In this document: positions 45,224 through 55,578 of the stretch, piece by piece
How the letters are laid out: the number at the start of each line of letters is the position of its first letter
Position numbering within the stretch: the stretch's first letter is position 1
Origin: Roseovarius sp. Pro17
GTDB taxonomy: Bacteria; Pseudomonadota; Alphaproteobacteria; Rhodobacterales; Rhodobacteraceae
DNA: 64,000 nt
Assembly (NCBI RefSeq): GCF_035599575.1
Contig: NZ_CP141179.1
Span: forward strand, 1,612,001 to 1,676,000
Direction of reading: 5' to 3'
Made by a program: the position numbers and the translations under genes
The notes under the pieces: generated by a model
The model's input: the letters and a program-made list of their open reading frames with translations, nothing else
Told to the model about the DNA's origin: nothing
Databases searched by the model: none

Positions 45224-47316
45224 GTCGCAGCCTTTCCCGTTTCAGCCGGTTGAATCGCCTGCCAGAGTGTCTGGGAGGTAAGCGGCATTTGCAAATCGGT
45301 GACGCCCATTGGCGCCAGCGCGTCTATCACGGCGTTGAGGATTGCGGCGGGGGCACCGATCGCGCCCGCCTCACCCACGCCTTTGGCGCCGAGTGGATTC
45401 GTCGGGCTGGGCGTTTCGATCCCGTGCAGACTAAGCGTTGGCACATTATCCGCCCGCGGCACGGCGTAATCCATCAGCGACGCGGTCAGGAGCTGCCCAT
45501 CGTCGTCATAGCGCACCGCCTCCATCAAGGCCTCGCCCAGCCCTTGGGCAAAGCCGCCGGTGATCTGGTCCGCGACGGCTTGCGCGTCGATCACAGTGCC
45601 AGCATCATCCACGCAGATCGCCGCCTCAATACTGGGCGCGCCAGTCTCGGGGTCGACCGAGATTTGCACCAGATAGGCGCCATACCCCCACGCCTGCCCT
45701 GTTGTGGCAAAGCGCACCTCCTCGCAAAGCGGCAAGGCTGCGCCGCCACTGCGCGCGGTGCGCAACCGCTGGCACGCCTCGTGCACGGCACTTCCGCCAA
45801 TGGCGGTGCTGCGCGAGGCGACTGCGCCGATCCCTTCGGGGCAGGTTTCGGTATCGCCATAGCGCACGTCCACGTCTTCCGGTGCGATCTGCAATGCTTG
45901 CGCTGCAATTCGTGCATAACTGCGGGCGCGCGCCTGCCCTTGGGCTGAGCTACCGCTGTTGACCCGTACGCGGCCATCCTCAGACCATGTCACGCGCGCG
46001 CTCTCCCATCCCTCGCCGGACGGCTCGAGGAAAAAGGCAAGGCCGAGGCCCACCAACTCGCCCGCCTTGCGTCGCTCTGCAATGCTAGCCGCACGGGCAT
46101 CGTAGCGCGAGGCGCAGCGCAGGAGCTGCAATGCGCCAGCATAATCGCCGCTGTCCAGCGTTTGGCCCGTCGCCGTCTCGCGCGGCAGAGCGTCCTTGGG
46201 CGGCAGGTTGCGCAGGCGGATTTCGAACGGATCAAGGCCAGTGGCGCGTGCGGCTTTGTCGACCAACCGCTCAATCAGGGCCGCTGCTTCGGGGCGCCCT
46301 GCCCCACGGTAGATACCCGTGGGCGCGCGGTGCTCGGCCAGCGCCGTCGTGTCAATGCGCACGTCGCCCACCAGATATGGGCCCGGCAGAATACGCGCCG
46401 CGTTCCACGCCGAAATCAGCGCGCTGTTCGGCAGCCAGCCTCCAAGGGGCGCGCTGATATCAGCCGTCAGCGCGGCAAACTGACCTTCAGAATCTAGCGC
46501 CAAGGTGCCGCGGGTTGTCAGGCCGCGCCCATGAGTGGCCGATAGGAAATCCTCGCTGCGCGTCGCGCTCCACCGTACTGGCTGGCCAATGGTCAGCGCC
46601 GCCCAGACGCAATAGACCTCTTCGGGATATAGCGATGCTTTCATGCCGAACGCGCCACCGACATCAGGCGCGATGACGTGGATAAGAGTCTCGCTTACCC
46701 CAAGTATCTGCGCCAGATGGGTGCGCGTGCGATGCGGTGTCTGGGTCGAGTGCCAGACAGTCACTCCACCGCCCGGTTCGGGGCGCACCGCGATGGCGCG
46801 CGGCTCTAGCGAAAGGGGCGCGAGGCGGGCATGATTTGCATGCGCCTCGACACAGTGCGCCGCATTGCGCAGCGCCGTGTCCGGATCACCAGCACGCCAT
46901 GCGCGATGCGCTATGCGGGTGGGCGGCGGGGGCGCTTTGGCGTCGATATCCAGCACGATTGCCTCCAGCGCATCCTGCGCCTCGGCCCGGCTAGTCGCCA
47001 GTACGGCGGCGACCGGTTGACCCACAGCATCAACCTGGCCTCGGGCGAGGATCGCAAAGGGTGTTTGAGCGTCCAATGGTAGCACCTCGTTCACCGGCAG
47101 CGCGCCCAGATGCGCCACATCCGCGCCAATATGTACGGCCTGCACGCCCGGCATACCGCGCGCATCTGCGGTATCCAGCGCAGTGATATAGCCCGCCGCG
47201 ACATCGCTGCGCAGGAATACAACGCGCAGCGCGCCGGGCAGCGCAATGTCGTCGCAATATTGCCCCTCCCCGCGCAAGAGCGCGTGGTTGGTATGAGGGC
47301 GAAAACCAGTGGTCAT
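45220..47316 (-). CDS. xanthine-dehydrogenase-family molybdopterin-binding subunit, orphan
   Basis: A 698-residue large subunit related to CoxL. The cofactor loop PDVGGAFGMK is at residues 218-226, the active-site loop is I335-Y-R-G-A-G-R341 and the general-base Glu lies in GVGEAGAIG near the end. The loop after it reads SAQGQARA instead of the usual GQGHET. No Fe-S or FAD subunit is next to it, so it must borrow partners, for example from the coxS/coxM pair 40 kb away, or the partner genes lie elsewhere. The start is uncertain: ATG 47316 or ATG 47349, neither with a clear ribosome binding site. Confidence 0.85.
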   Translation of the reverse strand: MTTGFRPHTNHALLRGEGQYCDDIALPGALRVVFLRSDVAAGYITALDTADARGMPGVQAVHIGADVAHLGALPVNEVLPLDAQTPFAILARGQVDAVGQPVAAVLATSRAEAQDALEAIVLDIDAKAPPPPTRIAHRAWRAGDPDTALRNAAHCVEAHANHARLAPLSLEPRAIAVRPEPGGGVTVWHSTQTPHRTRTHLAQILGVSETLIHVIAPDVGGAFGMKASLYPEEVYCVWAALTIGQPVRWSATRSEDFLSATHGRGLTTRGTLALDSEGQFAALTADISAPLGGWLPNSALISAWNAARILPGPYLVGDVRIDTTALAEHRAPTGIYRGAGRPEAAALIERLVDKAARATGLDPFEIRLRNLPPKDALPRETATGQTLDSGDYAGALQLLRCASRYDARAASIAERRKAGELVGLGLAFFLEPSGEGWESARVTWSEDGRVRVNSGSSAQGQARARSYARIAAQALQIAPEDVDVRYGDTETCPEGIGAVASRSTAIGGSAVHEACQRLRTARSGGAALPLCEEVRFATTGQAWGYGAYLVQISVDPETGAPSIEAAICVDDAGTVIDAQAVADQITGGFAQGLGEALMEAVRYDDDGQLLTASLMDYAVPRADNVPTLSLHGIETPSPTNPLGAKGVGEAGAIGAPAAILNAVIDALAPMGVTDLQMPLTSQTLWQAIQPAETGKAAT

Positions 47317-47365
47317 TATGCGCGCGGCCCGGCGGTTAGGATTATGCCACATGATGCGCCACCGC

Positions 47366-47377
47366 GCACCTAGGTGC
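47366..47377. promoter_or_regulatory. 12-bp palindrome GCACCTAGGTGC in a divergent spacer
   Basis: Perfect palindrome between the molybdenum hydroxylase gene (minus) and the aspartate dehydrogenase gene (plus), 50 bp from the former start. The nearby LysR gene at 48.3 kb is a candidate binder. Confidence 0.4.
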
Positions 47378-47471
47378 AAATAGCGGTTCGGCCGGCGGGT
47401 ATCACGAAAACTGATAGCAGGTGCATGCTGCTTCATCTAAACTTGGGGGCAGGACAGCAATGGGAGGCATC

Positions 47472-48260
47472 ATGACCGGCATCGGGATCATCGGATATGG
47501 CGCGATTGCGCGCTATGTGGCGGACGCACTGGCACAGGATGGCACGCCCATTTCGGCCGTTTTGGCGCGGCCAGGCCGCGAGGCAGCGGCGCGCGCGGCG
47601 CTGGGGGTCGAGGCGGTGACGGACGCGGCCGGGTTGGCCGCCCACGCGCGGCTGGTCGTCGATTGCGCCGGGCATGCGGGCCTCTCTGCCCACGGGGCCG
47701 CACTGCTGCGTGAGGGGTGCGAGGTCGTCACATTGTCGCTGGGCGCGCTGGCCGACGACGCGCTGCTCGCCACGTTGATGTCAGCTGCCGAGACAGGTGG
47801 CGGCAGGATGCGCCTCGCCTCTGGTGCAATCGGCGCGCTGGATGCGCTGTCGGCGGCCACGGTCGGTGGGCTGAGCCATGTGCGCTACACCGGGACCAAG
47901 CCGCCCGGTGGTTGGGCCGGATCGCCCGCCGAAGACGTGCTGGACCTCGCCACCCTCAGCGAGGCCACCGCCCATTTCACCGGCAGCGCGCGGCAGGCCG
48001 CGCTCAGCTACCCCAAAAACGCCAATGTCGCCGCAGCCGTCGCGCTGGCGGGGATCGGGTTCGATGCGACCGAGGTGCAACTGATCGCCGATCCGACCGT
48101 CACGCAGAACACGCACCGGGTCGAAGCCGAGGGCGCGTTTGGGCGCTTTGACTTCACCATTTGTGGCAATGCGCTGCCGGACAATCCCAAGTCCTCCGCC
48201 CTCGCTGCGATGAGTGCTGTGCGCGCTGTGCAGACCCGGACCACTTGGATGCGGTTCTAA
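47472..48260 (+). CDS. nadX: aspartate dehydrogenase
   Basis: A 262-residue L-aspartate dehydrogenase. The Rossmann motif is GIIGYGAIARYVADAL at residues 4-19, and the substrate part is LSYPKNANVAAAVALAGIGFDATEV with TVTQNTHRVEAEGAFG after it. The enzyme forms iminoaspartate with NAD(P)+, which either feeds NAD synthesis through quinolinate or breaks down to oxaloacetate. Start ATG 47472 is favoured, GGGAGG precedes it. It is followed 3 bp later by a LysR gene. Confidence 0.9.
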   Translation: MTGIGIIGYGAIARYVADALAQDGTPISAVLARPGREAAARAALGVEAVTDAAGLAAHARLVVDCAGHAGLSAHGAALLREGCEVVTLSLGALADDALLATLMSAAETGGGRMRLASGAIGALDALSAATVGGLSHVRYTGTKPPGGWAGSPAEDVLDLATLSEATAHFTGSARQAALSYPKNANVAAAVALAGIGFDATEVQLIADPTVTQNTHRVEAEGAFGRFDFTICGNALPDNPKSSALAAMSAVRAVQTRTTWMRF

Positions 48261-48263
48261 CCC

Positions 48264-49235
48264 ATGCGAGGCCATGCGCAGATCATGAGCCGCGTCATTA
48301 GCCGGCTAAAGCTACGGCAGCTGCGCCTGCTGATCGCGGTGGGCCAGCATGGCAGCATCCTGCATGCCGCGCGCGAGATGAACCTGTCGCAGCCTGCCGC
48401 GACCAAGATGATCAAGGATCTGGAAATCGATTTCGATGTGCTGCTGTTCGAGCGCACAAACCGGGGCGTCGTGCCGACCGTCTTTGGTGAGGCGCTGATC
48501 CGAGGCGGGCAGTTGGTCTTTTCCCAGATTGGCACCACGGCGCAGGAGATGGAGGATCTGGCTGGCGGCAATGCAGGCCGCATCGTCGTCGGCACGCTAC
48601 TGGCGGCTTCGGGTGGCCTGTTGCCGATGGCGATCAACACAGTGCTGGCGCAACGCCCGCGCCTTGCCATCAAGGTGGTCGAGGGGACGAACGAGGTGCT
48701 GATGCCCCGCCTGCGCGCGGGCGAGTTGGACTTGATTGTGGGCCGCCTGCCCGTGCTGCGCCACCGCTCGGATCTGGAGCAACGCAGGCTGATGCAGGGC
48801 CGCATAGCGCTGGTGGTGCGTGCGGGGCATCCACTGCTGGAGATCGGGCTACTCAGCTTTGACAATCTGCGTCCGTATGGCTGGATTCTACCGCCGCCCG
48901 ACACAACGCTGCGCCGCCAGATTGATCAGTTCTTCGTCGCCGAGGGCCAGTACGCGCCACCGACGCTGGTGGAATCCGTCAGCTATCTCACTAATCGCGG
49001 TCTGCTCGCCGCCAGTGACATGATCTGCGCTATGCCTGCCGAGGCCGCGGATCTGGGCCCAGCCAGCACGCTGGCCGAGTTGCCGCTCCCCCTGCCCTTC
49101 GGCGATGGCCCGTTGGGTGCATCATTTCGTAGCAATACGTCGCTGCCCCCCGCTGCCGCTGCGTTGCTGGACGCGCTGGAACAGGCCGCAGCGATCCTTC
49201 AGCCGATCAGCGCCAACGACAGGATCGGAAAGTAA
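48264..49235 (+). CDS. LysR-family regulator
   Basis: A 323-residue regulator with HGSILHAAREMNLSQPAATKMIKDLE as DNA-binding helix and an effector domain of the GbpR/PcaQ-like branch (RIVVGTLLAASGGLLP, VRAGHPLLE). It lies 3 bp after nadX and overlaps the end of the TRAP large permease gene tail to tail by 37 bp. It is placed to control nadX, the divergent hydroxylase operon or the TRAP operon. ATG 48285 is an alternative start. Confidence 0.9.
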   Translation: MRGHAQIMSRVISRLKLRQLRLLIAVGQHGSILHAAREMNLSQPAATKMIKDLEIDFDVLLFERTNRGVVPTVFGEALIRGGQLVFSQIGTTAQEMEDLAGGNAGRIVVGTLLAASGGLLPMAINTVLAQRPRLAIKVVEGTNEVLMPRLRAGELDLIVGRLPVLRHRSDLEQRRLMQGRIALVVRAGHPLLEIGLLSFDNLRPYGWILPPPDTTLRRQIDQFFVAEGQYAPPTLVESVSYLTNRGLLAASDMICAMPAEAADLGPASTLAELPLPLPFGDGPLGASFRSNTSLPPAAAALLDALEQAAAILQPISANDRIGK

Positions 49236-50461
49236 CATAGCGCCAGCAGCACCAGCACCACAGCCACAAGGAACGGCCAGAGCGCGGCAAAGATCGCCGT
49301 CGGTTTTACGTTGCTCATCGACGCGGCGATATAAAGGCCGACACCGACAGGCGGCGTCAGCAGCCCCAGCGCCAGGTTAATGCTGATAACCACACCAAAC
49401 TGAAATGGGCTGATGCCGTAGTCGCCCGTGGCGATTGGCAGAAGAATCGGCGTGACGAGGATCAGCGCCGCGATACCGTCAATCAGCATCCCCACCAACA
49501 ACAGCGCCCCCATCACGATCAGCAAAAATATGAACGGGTCCGAGGTCAGCGACGTGATCAGCGCGGCCAGCGTCTGGGGGATCGCCTCATAGATCACGAC
49601 CCAGCCAAAGACATTGGCTGCGGCGACCATAAAGATCACCATAGACGCGTTCTGTGCCGTGCGCAGGAATAGCTCAAACAGGTGCGAGGGCCTTAGCTCG
49701 CCGTAGACCAGCCAACCCAGCAGGAATGCGATCAGCGAGGCCACCGCCGCGCTTTCGGTCGGGGTCGCGATGCCCATGACGATGCCGCCGATGATCGCCA
49801 CCGGGATCAACGCGGCGGGCAGGCAGGCAAGGATCGCGCGGACCGCATCCCCTGCGCTCATCCACTCGCCCTTGGGGAAATCGGCGGCAAGGCCGATCAG
49901 CGTGACCACGATGAAAAAGCTGCCAGCCATCATCAGGCCCGGAATGATACCGGCAAGGAACATGTCGCCGATGGGGATCTGCGCCAGAACGCCGTAGATG
50001 ACGAATAGCATTGAGGGTGGAATGACCGGCGCCAGCAGACCCCCGGCGGCTGTGGTCGCAGCGGCAAAACCGCGATCATAGCCCTCGGCCTCCATCGCCG
50101 GAACCATTGCGCGGCTCATCACCGCGATCTGGCTGACGGCGGACCCAATGATCGCCGCCATGAACATGTTGGCCAAGAGGTTGATCCAGACCAGCCCGCC
50201 GCGAAAGCCGCCGACCAGCACGCGGGCGGCGTTTACGAGGCGTTTGGTCATGCCGCCCTCATTCATCAACTCGCCCGTCAGCATAAAGAGCGGGATGGCC
50301 AGCAGGCCGTAATTCTCCGTCCCGGCGAACATCTGCTGTGTGAAACTGTCAAAGAGGACGCCATTGTCGCTCTGCCAGATATAGCCCATCGCAGTCATCG
50401 CCAGCACGATTGAGATCGGTACAGCCCCGAACAACAGCACCAGAAACAGGGCGGCGGTCAT
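49199..50461 (-). CDS. TRAP transporter large permease (DctM)
   Basis: A 420-residue membrane protein with about 12 segments. AGGLLAPVIPPSMLFVIYG, the IATPTESAAVA loop and LALGLLTPPVGVGLYIA are DctM landmarks. It forms the sodium-driven channel part of a tripartite carboxylate transporter. ATG 50461 overlaps the small permease stop (ATGA). It is the last gene of the 3-hydroxyanthranilate dioxygenase-TRAP operon. Confidence 0.93.
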   Translation of the reverse strand: MTAALFLVLLFGAVPISIVLAMTAMGYIWQSDNGVLFDSFTQQMFAGTENYGLLAIPLFMLTGELMNEGGMTKRLVNAARVLVGGFRGGLVWINLLANMFMAAIIGSAVSQIAVMSRAMVPAMEAEGYDRGFAAATTAAGGLLAPVIPPSMLFVIYGVLAQIPIGDMFLAGIIPGLMMAGSFFIVVTLIGLAADFPKGEWMSAGDAVRAILACLPAALIPVAIIGGIVMGIATPTESAAVASLIAFLLGWLVYGELRPSHLFELFLRTAQNASMVIFMVAAANVFGWVVIYEAIPQTLAALITSLTSDPFIFLLIVMGALLLVGMLIDGIAALILVTPILLPIATGDYGISPFQFGVVISINLALGLLTPPVGVGLYIAASMSNVKPTAIFAALWPFLVAVVLVLLALCYFPILSLALIG

Positions 50462-50994
50462 GGCACAACCCGCCCGGGTGCCCATGGCCGGACAAGGTTG
50501 GACACCGCATGGAGCAGGAGTCCGCAGGCAAAGATCGGCATAATCAGCCACAGCCAGAATTTGCGAATGCCCAGCGTCAGCGTCGGCTCGGCGTAGATGA
50601 AATTGAAAGTCTCGCCCTGAAACGCCATCGTGTCAAAGCCCGCGCGCAGCAGATCCAATGGCAGGAACCAGCGCCAGCAGAGCCAGATCATCAGCGCGGC
50701 AAAGATTAGCACGACTGCATCAACTACGCGCTGCGCGCCATGTGCAGCGCCGTCGGGCAACATGTCGGTGAACAGCGTGACACTGACCGAATGGCCAAAA
50801 TGCACGGCGGCAGAGGCGGCAAAGAAGGTCATCCAAGTCATTGCCATGATCGCCGCCTCATCGACCCAAAAGATCGACGCACTCAGCGCACGGGTCACGA
50901 CGTTTAGCAGGACGAGCAGCGTGATCGCCACCGCCAGAACGGCAGCGAAAGCCATCTCGGCCCGCGCCCAGACATGAGAAATCCTGTGCAGCAC
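50458..50994 (-). CDS. TRAP transporter small permease (DctQ)
   Basis: About 178 residues with four membrane segments (AFAAVLAVAITLLVLLNVV, IMAMTWMTFFAASAAVHFG, VVLIFAALMIWLCW, LIMPIFACGLLLHAV). The start GTG 50994 has GAGGGCAGG directly upstream; the TTG at 51012 is less likely. It links the binding protein DctP to DctM. Confidence 0.9.
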   Translation of the reverse strand: MLHRISHVWARAEMAFAAVLAVAITLLVLLNVVTRALSASIFWVDEAAIMAMTWMTFFAASAAVHFGHSVSVTLFTDMLPDGAAHGAQRVVDAVVLIFAALMIWLCWRWFLPLDLLRAGFDTMAFQGETFNFIYAEPTLTLGIRKFWLWLIMPIFACGLLLHAVSNLVRPWAPGRVVP

Positions 50995-51015
50995 CCTGCC
51001 CTCACAATGCAAATC

Positions 51016-51040
51016 TGGCCGCCCGGCGTCCGGGCGGCCA
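51016..51040 (-). other. strong intercistronic hairpin between dctP and dctQ
   Basis: TGGCCGCCCGG (51016-51026) pairs perfectly with CCGGGCGGCCA (51030-51040) over a 3-nt loop. There is no T-run, so it probably stabilises or attenuates the message, keeping the binding protein in excess of the permeases. Confidence 0.7.
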
Positions 51041-51062
51041 GTGAACTTAGCCTAAAGCGATC

Positions 51063-52748
<1,686 letters not shown>

Positions 52749-52809
52749 GCGCCGTTTGAATGCAGTTTTCACCAAAGCCGCTCTGAGCGCAAGCGCGGCT
52801 CAGCCGCCG

Positions 52810-54327
52810 CTAAGCTCCGGTGAAAAGATCGCCGTAGCGCTCGCGCAGGATGTTCTTCTGCACCTTGCCCATCGTGTTGCGCGGCAGCTCGTCCACCACG
52901 ATCAGGCGGCGAGGATGCTTGAAGCGTGCCAGCGCGTCGCCCGCTGCAGCCATGATGGCTTCCTCGTCGGGCGTCTGGCCCGGTGCGGCGACCAGAACGC
53001 CCACGACCGTTTCGCCGAAATCTGGATGCGGCACACCGATCACGGCGCTTTCCAGCACGCCGGGCTGCTCATCCAGAACCAGCTCAATCTCCTTGGGATA
53101 AATATTATAGCCACCCGAGATGATCAGATCCTTGCCGCGCCCGACGATCTGCACATAACCTTGACTGTCGATCAGCCCCAGATCGCCAGTGATGAAAAAC
53201 CCATCCTCGCGCAGCTCTTCGGCGGTCTTTTCCGGCATTTGCCAGTAGCCCTGGAACACGTTCGCCCCGCGCACCTCCAATTGGCCCACCTCGCCTTGCG
53301 GCACCTCCTGGCCCGTTGCAGGGTCGCATATCTTCAGCTCGACTCCGGGCAGCGCAAAACCGACGGTTCCAGCGCGGCGCTCGCCTGCGTAAGGGTTCGA
53401 GGTGTTCATGTTCGTTTCGGTCATGCCGTAACGCTCAAGGATCGCGTGGCCGGTGCGCGCGCTAAAACGGTCATGCGTTTCTGCCAGCAGCGGCGCGCTG
53501 CCCGAGGTAAAGAGGCGCATATGCTGCGTTGCATTTTTGTCAAAGCGCGGATCGTCCAGCAGGCGCGTGTAGAAGGTCGGCACGCCCATCATCGACGTCG
53601 CGCGCGGCAGGTGGTGCAGTACGGCGTCCACGTCGAATTTCGGCAAGAAAATCATCGCCCCGCCCGCCACCAGCGTCACATTGGTTGCCACGAACAGACC
53701 GTGCGTATGAAAGATCGGCAAGCAATGCAGCAACACGTCGGCATCGGTAAAGCGCCATTCATCCACCAGCACCTCGGCGTTGCTGAGCAGGTTTTCCTGA
53801 CTCAGCATCGCCCCCTTTGAGCGGCCCGTGGTGCCGGAGGTATAGAGAAGCGCGGCCAGATCGTCCTTGGTCCGGTCTGCGGTGGAATAGGTGTCGCCCT
53901 GCCCCGCCGCGCCGTCCATCAGGCTGCCGGAACCGTCTGCGTTCAACGTGGCCAACTGCGCGCCGAGACCCTTTGCCACCGGCGCGAGACCCTCGACCGC
54001 GCCGCCATCACAGACGACCAGCGCCGCGCCAGAATTTTCGATGAAATAGGTGACCTCATTGGCCGTGTAGGCCGTGTTGAGCGGCAAAAATACGACGCCC
54101 GTCTGTGCGCAGGCGGCGTATAGCGCCAGCGCCTCGGGCGATTTGGCGATTTGCGCGGCGAGGCGGTCGCCGGGTTTCAGCCCCAGCGCGGCCAGTTGGT
54201 TTGCGATGCGCGCGGCCATGGCGAGAAAGGCGGAGTGAGTGATTTCAGTCCCGTCCGGCAGGATCAAAAACGGCGTAGACTTGCCCGCGTGGCGGCCGAA
54301 CAGCGTGTCATAAAGGGGGTTTGCCAT
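52810..54327 (-). CDS. matB: malonyl-CoA synthetase
   Basis: A 505-residue acyl-adenylate-forming enzyme that makes malonyl-CoA from malonate, ATP and CoA. The ATP loop is LLYTSGTTGRSKGAM, then ERYGMTETNMNTSNPY, the hinge GDLGLIDSQGYVQIVGRGKD and the catalytic Lys in PRNTMGKVQKN. ERYGMTETNMNTSNPY is the form seen in MatB. It follows matA by 3 bp and ends the operon. Confidence 0.95.
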   Translation of the reverse strand: MANPLYDTLFGRHAGKSTPFLILPDGTEITHSAFLAMAARIANQLAALGLKPGDRLAAQIAKSPEALALYAACAQTGVVFLPLNTAYTANEVTYFIENSGAALVVCDGGAVEGLAPVAKGLGAQLATLNADGSGSLMDGAAGQGDTYSTADRTKDDLAALLYTSGTTGRSKGAMLSQENLLSNAEVLVDEWRFTDADVLLHCLPIFHTHGLFVATNVTLVAGGAMIFLPKFDVDAVLHHLPRATSMMGVPTFYTRLLDDPRFDKNATQHMRLFTSGSAPLLAETHDRFSARTGHAILERYGMTETNMNTSNPYAGERRAGTVGFALPGVELKICDPATGQEVPQGEVGQLEVRGANVFQGYWQMPEKTAEELREDGFFITGDLGLIDSQGYVQIVGRGKDLIISGGYNIYPKEIELVLDEQPGVLESAVIGVPHPDFGETVVGVLVAAPGQTPDEEAIMAAAGDALARFKHPRRLIVVDELPRNTMGKVQKNILRERYGDLFTGA

Positions 54328-54330
54328 GGC

Positions 54331-55578
54331 TCAACTTCCTTTGGTCATCTTGGTCTTGGCACCTGCGGCCAGCGATTTCACCGCACTGGTTGCCGCGATG
54401 GTGCCGGCGCTGGCGAATGCCTCGTGGCGCTCGGACGTACGGCGCAGATCGTAGAGGTAGTTGACCATCACGCCGCCCGATTGCGCCCGCCCCTTTGCCG
54501 ACTGATCGGCATCGCCGTGCACGGCATGAAGTATCGCCCCATTGCCCAGATGAAACCGCGCGACAGGGTCTATTGGCAGACCGCCGCGCCCCTTGGCACT
54601 CAATAGATAATGCGCGGCGAGGCCGGGTAGATCGGCGGCGTCTGGTGTCATTTCCTCGCGTTCGATCCAATCCATCAGGCCGGGGACGGGCGACAGGGTG
54701 ACGAACCGCGCGAGGCCGGGCAATTCGGTGGCCAGATCGCCCGCCACCTGCTTGATCAGCGAATTGCCAAAGGACATGCCCGCCAGTCCTGCCTGACAGT
54801 TCGAAATCGAGTAAAAGACGGCGGTATCGGCCTCGGTCGCGCTCAGCGCATCGCGCCCCTCTGCCAGCAATGGTTGCACCGCGCCGGGAATGCCACGCGT
54901 CAGCGCCACCTCGACGAAAATCAACGGCTCGTCGGGCATGGCGGGGTGGAAAAACGCGAAACAGCGCCGGTCCTCGGGCTGCACACGGCGGCGCAGATCG
55001 TCCCAGCTGTCGATGGCATGGACAGCCTCATAGGCGATGATTTTCTCTAGGATATGCGCCGGAATCCGCCATGTGATCGGGCGTAATACCAAAAACCCAC
55101 GATTGAACCACGACGCAAAGAGGTGGCGAAAATCGAGGTCCAGCGCCTCCAATTCCGGAACGCCGCGTCCCAGCCGCAAGAGGTCAGCGCGCATGGCAAC
55201 CAGCGCGCCGGTCGCGCCTGGCACACGGTTGAGACGGCGGATCAGCTCTTGTCTTGGCGGCTCGGTGGCGGTCAGAAAGGCGCGGTAGCTGGCGCGCGAA
55301 GGCGCGGCCTCGTAGGCGTCGAGCGCCGTACGTGCGGCAGCGGGATCGACATTCATAGCACCGGTCAAATGGTGGAAAAAGGCCAGCTTGGCCGCATCGT
55401 CCATCGCATTGAAACGGGACAGGATTTGCTCGGCCAGCATACTGCCGGAAATTTCGCCATGGGCGGTTATCAGGGCATCGGCCAACTCTTCGGGTGGCCT
55501 TCGACTCCAATCGCCGCGCCTTGCCGCGCTCGCCCCTCGCTCAAAGACCGAGGCTAAAAGATCGCTGAGAACGGTCAT
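54331..55578 (-). CDS. matA: malonyl-CoA decarboxylase
   Basis: A 415-residue enzyme that releases CO2 from malonyl-CoA to give acetyl-CoA. It begins with a helical N-terminal domain and has the GNAT-like catalytic part with FFHPAMPDEPLIFVEVALT, YSISNCQAGLAGMSFGNSLIKQV and the His/Ser region FHLGNGAILHAVHGDAD. The ATG at 55578 overlaps the matM stop by 4 bases. Confidence 0.95.
   Translation of the reverse strand: MTVLSDLLASVFERGASAARRGDWSRRPPEELADALITAHGEISGSMLAEQILSRFNAMDDAAKLAFFHHLTGAMNVDPAAARTALDAYEAAPSRASYRAFLTATEPPRQELIRRLNRVPGATGALVAMRADLLRLGRGVPELEALDLDFRHLFASWFNRGFLVLRPITWRIPAHILEKIIAYEAVHAIDSWDDLRRRVQPEDRRCFAFFHPAMPDEPLIFVEVALTRGIPGAVQPLLAEGRDALSATEADTAVFYSISNCQAGLAGMSFGNSLIKQVAGDLATELPGLARFVTLSPVPGLMDWIEREEMTPDAADLPGLAAHYLLSAKGRGGLPIDPVARFHLGNGAILHAVHGDADQSAKGRAQSGGVMVNYLYDLRRTSERHEAFASAGTIAATSAVKSLAAGAKTKMTKGS

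Noticed and set aside
52756..53820. 354-codon plus-strand frame opposite matB
   Set aside because: Antisense to an adenylate-forming enzyme with all its motifs.
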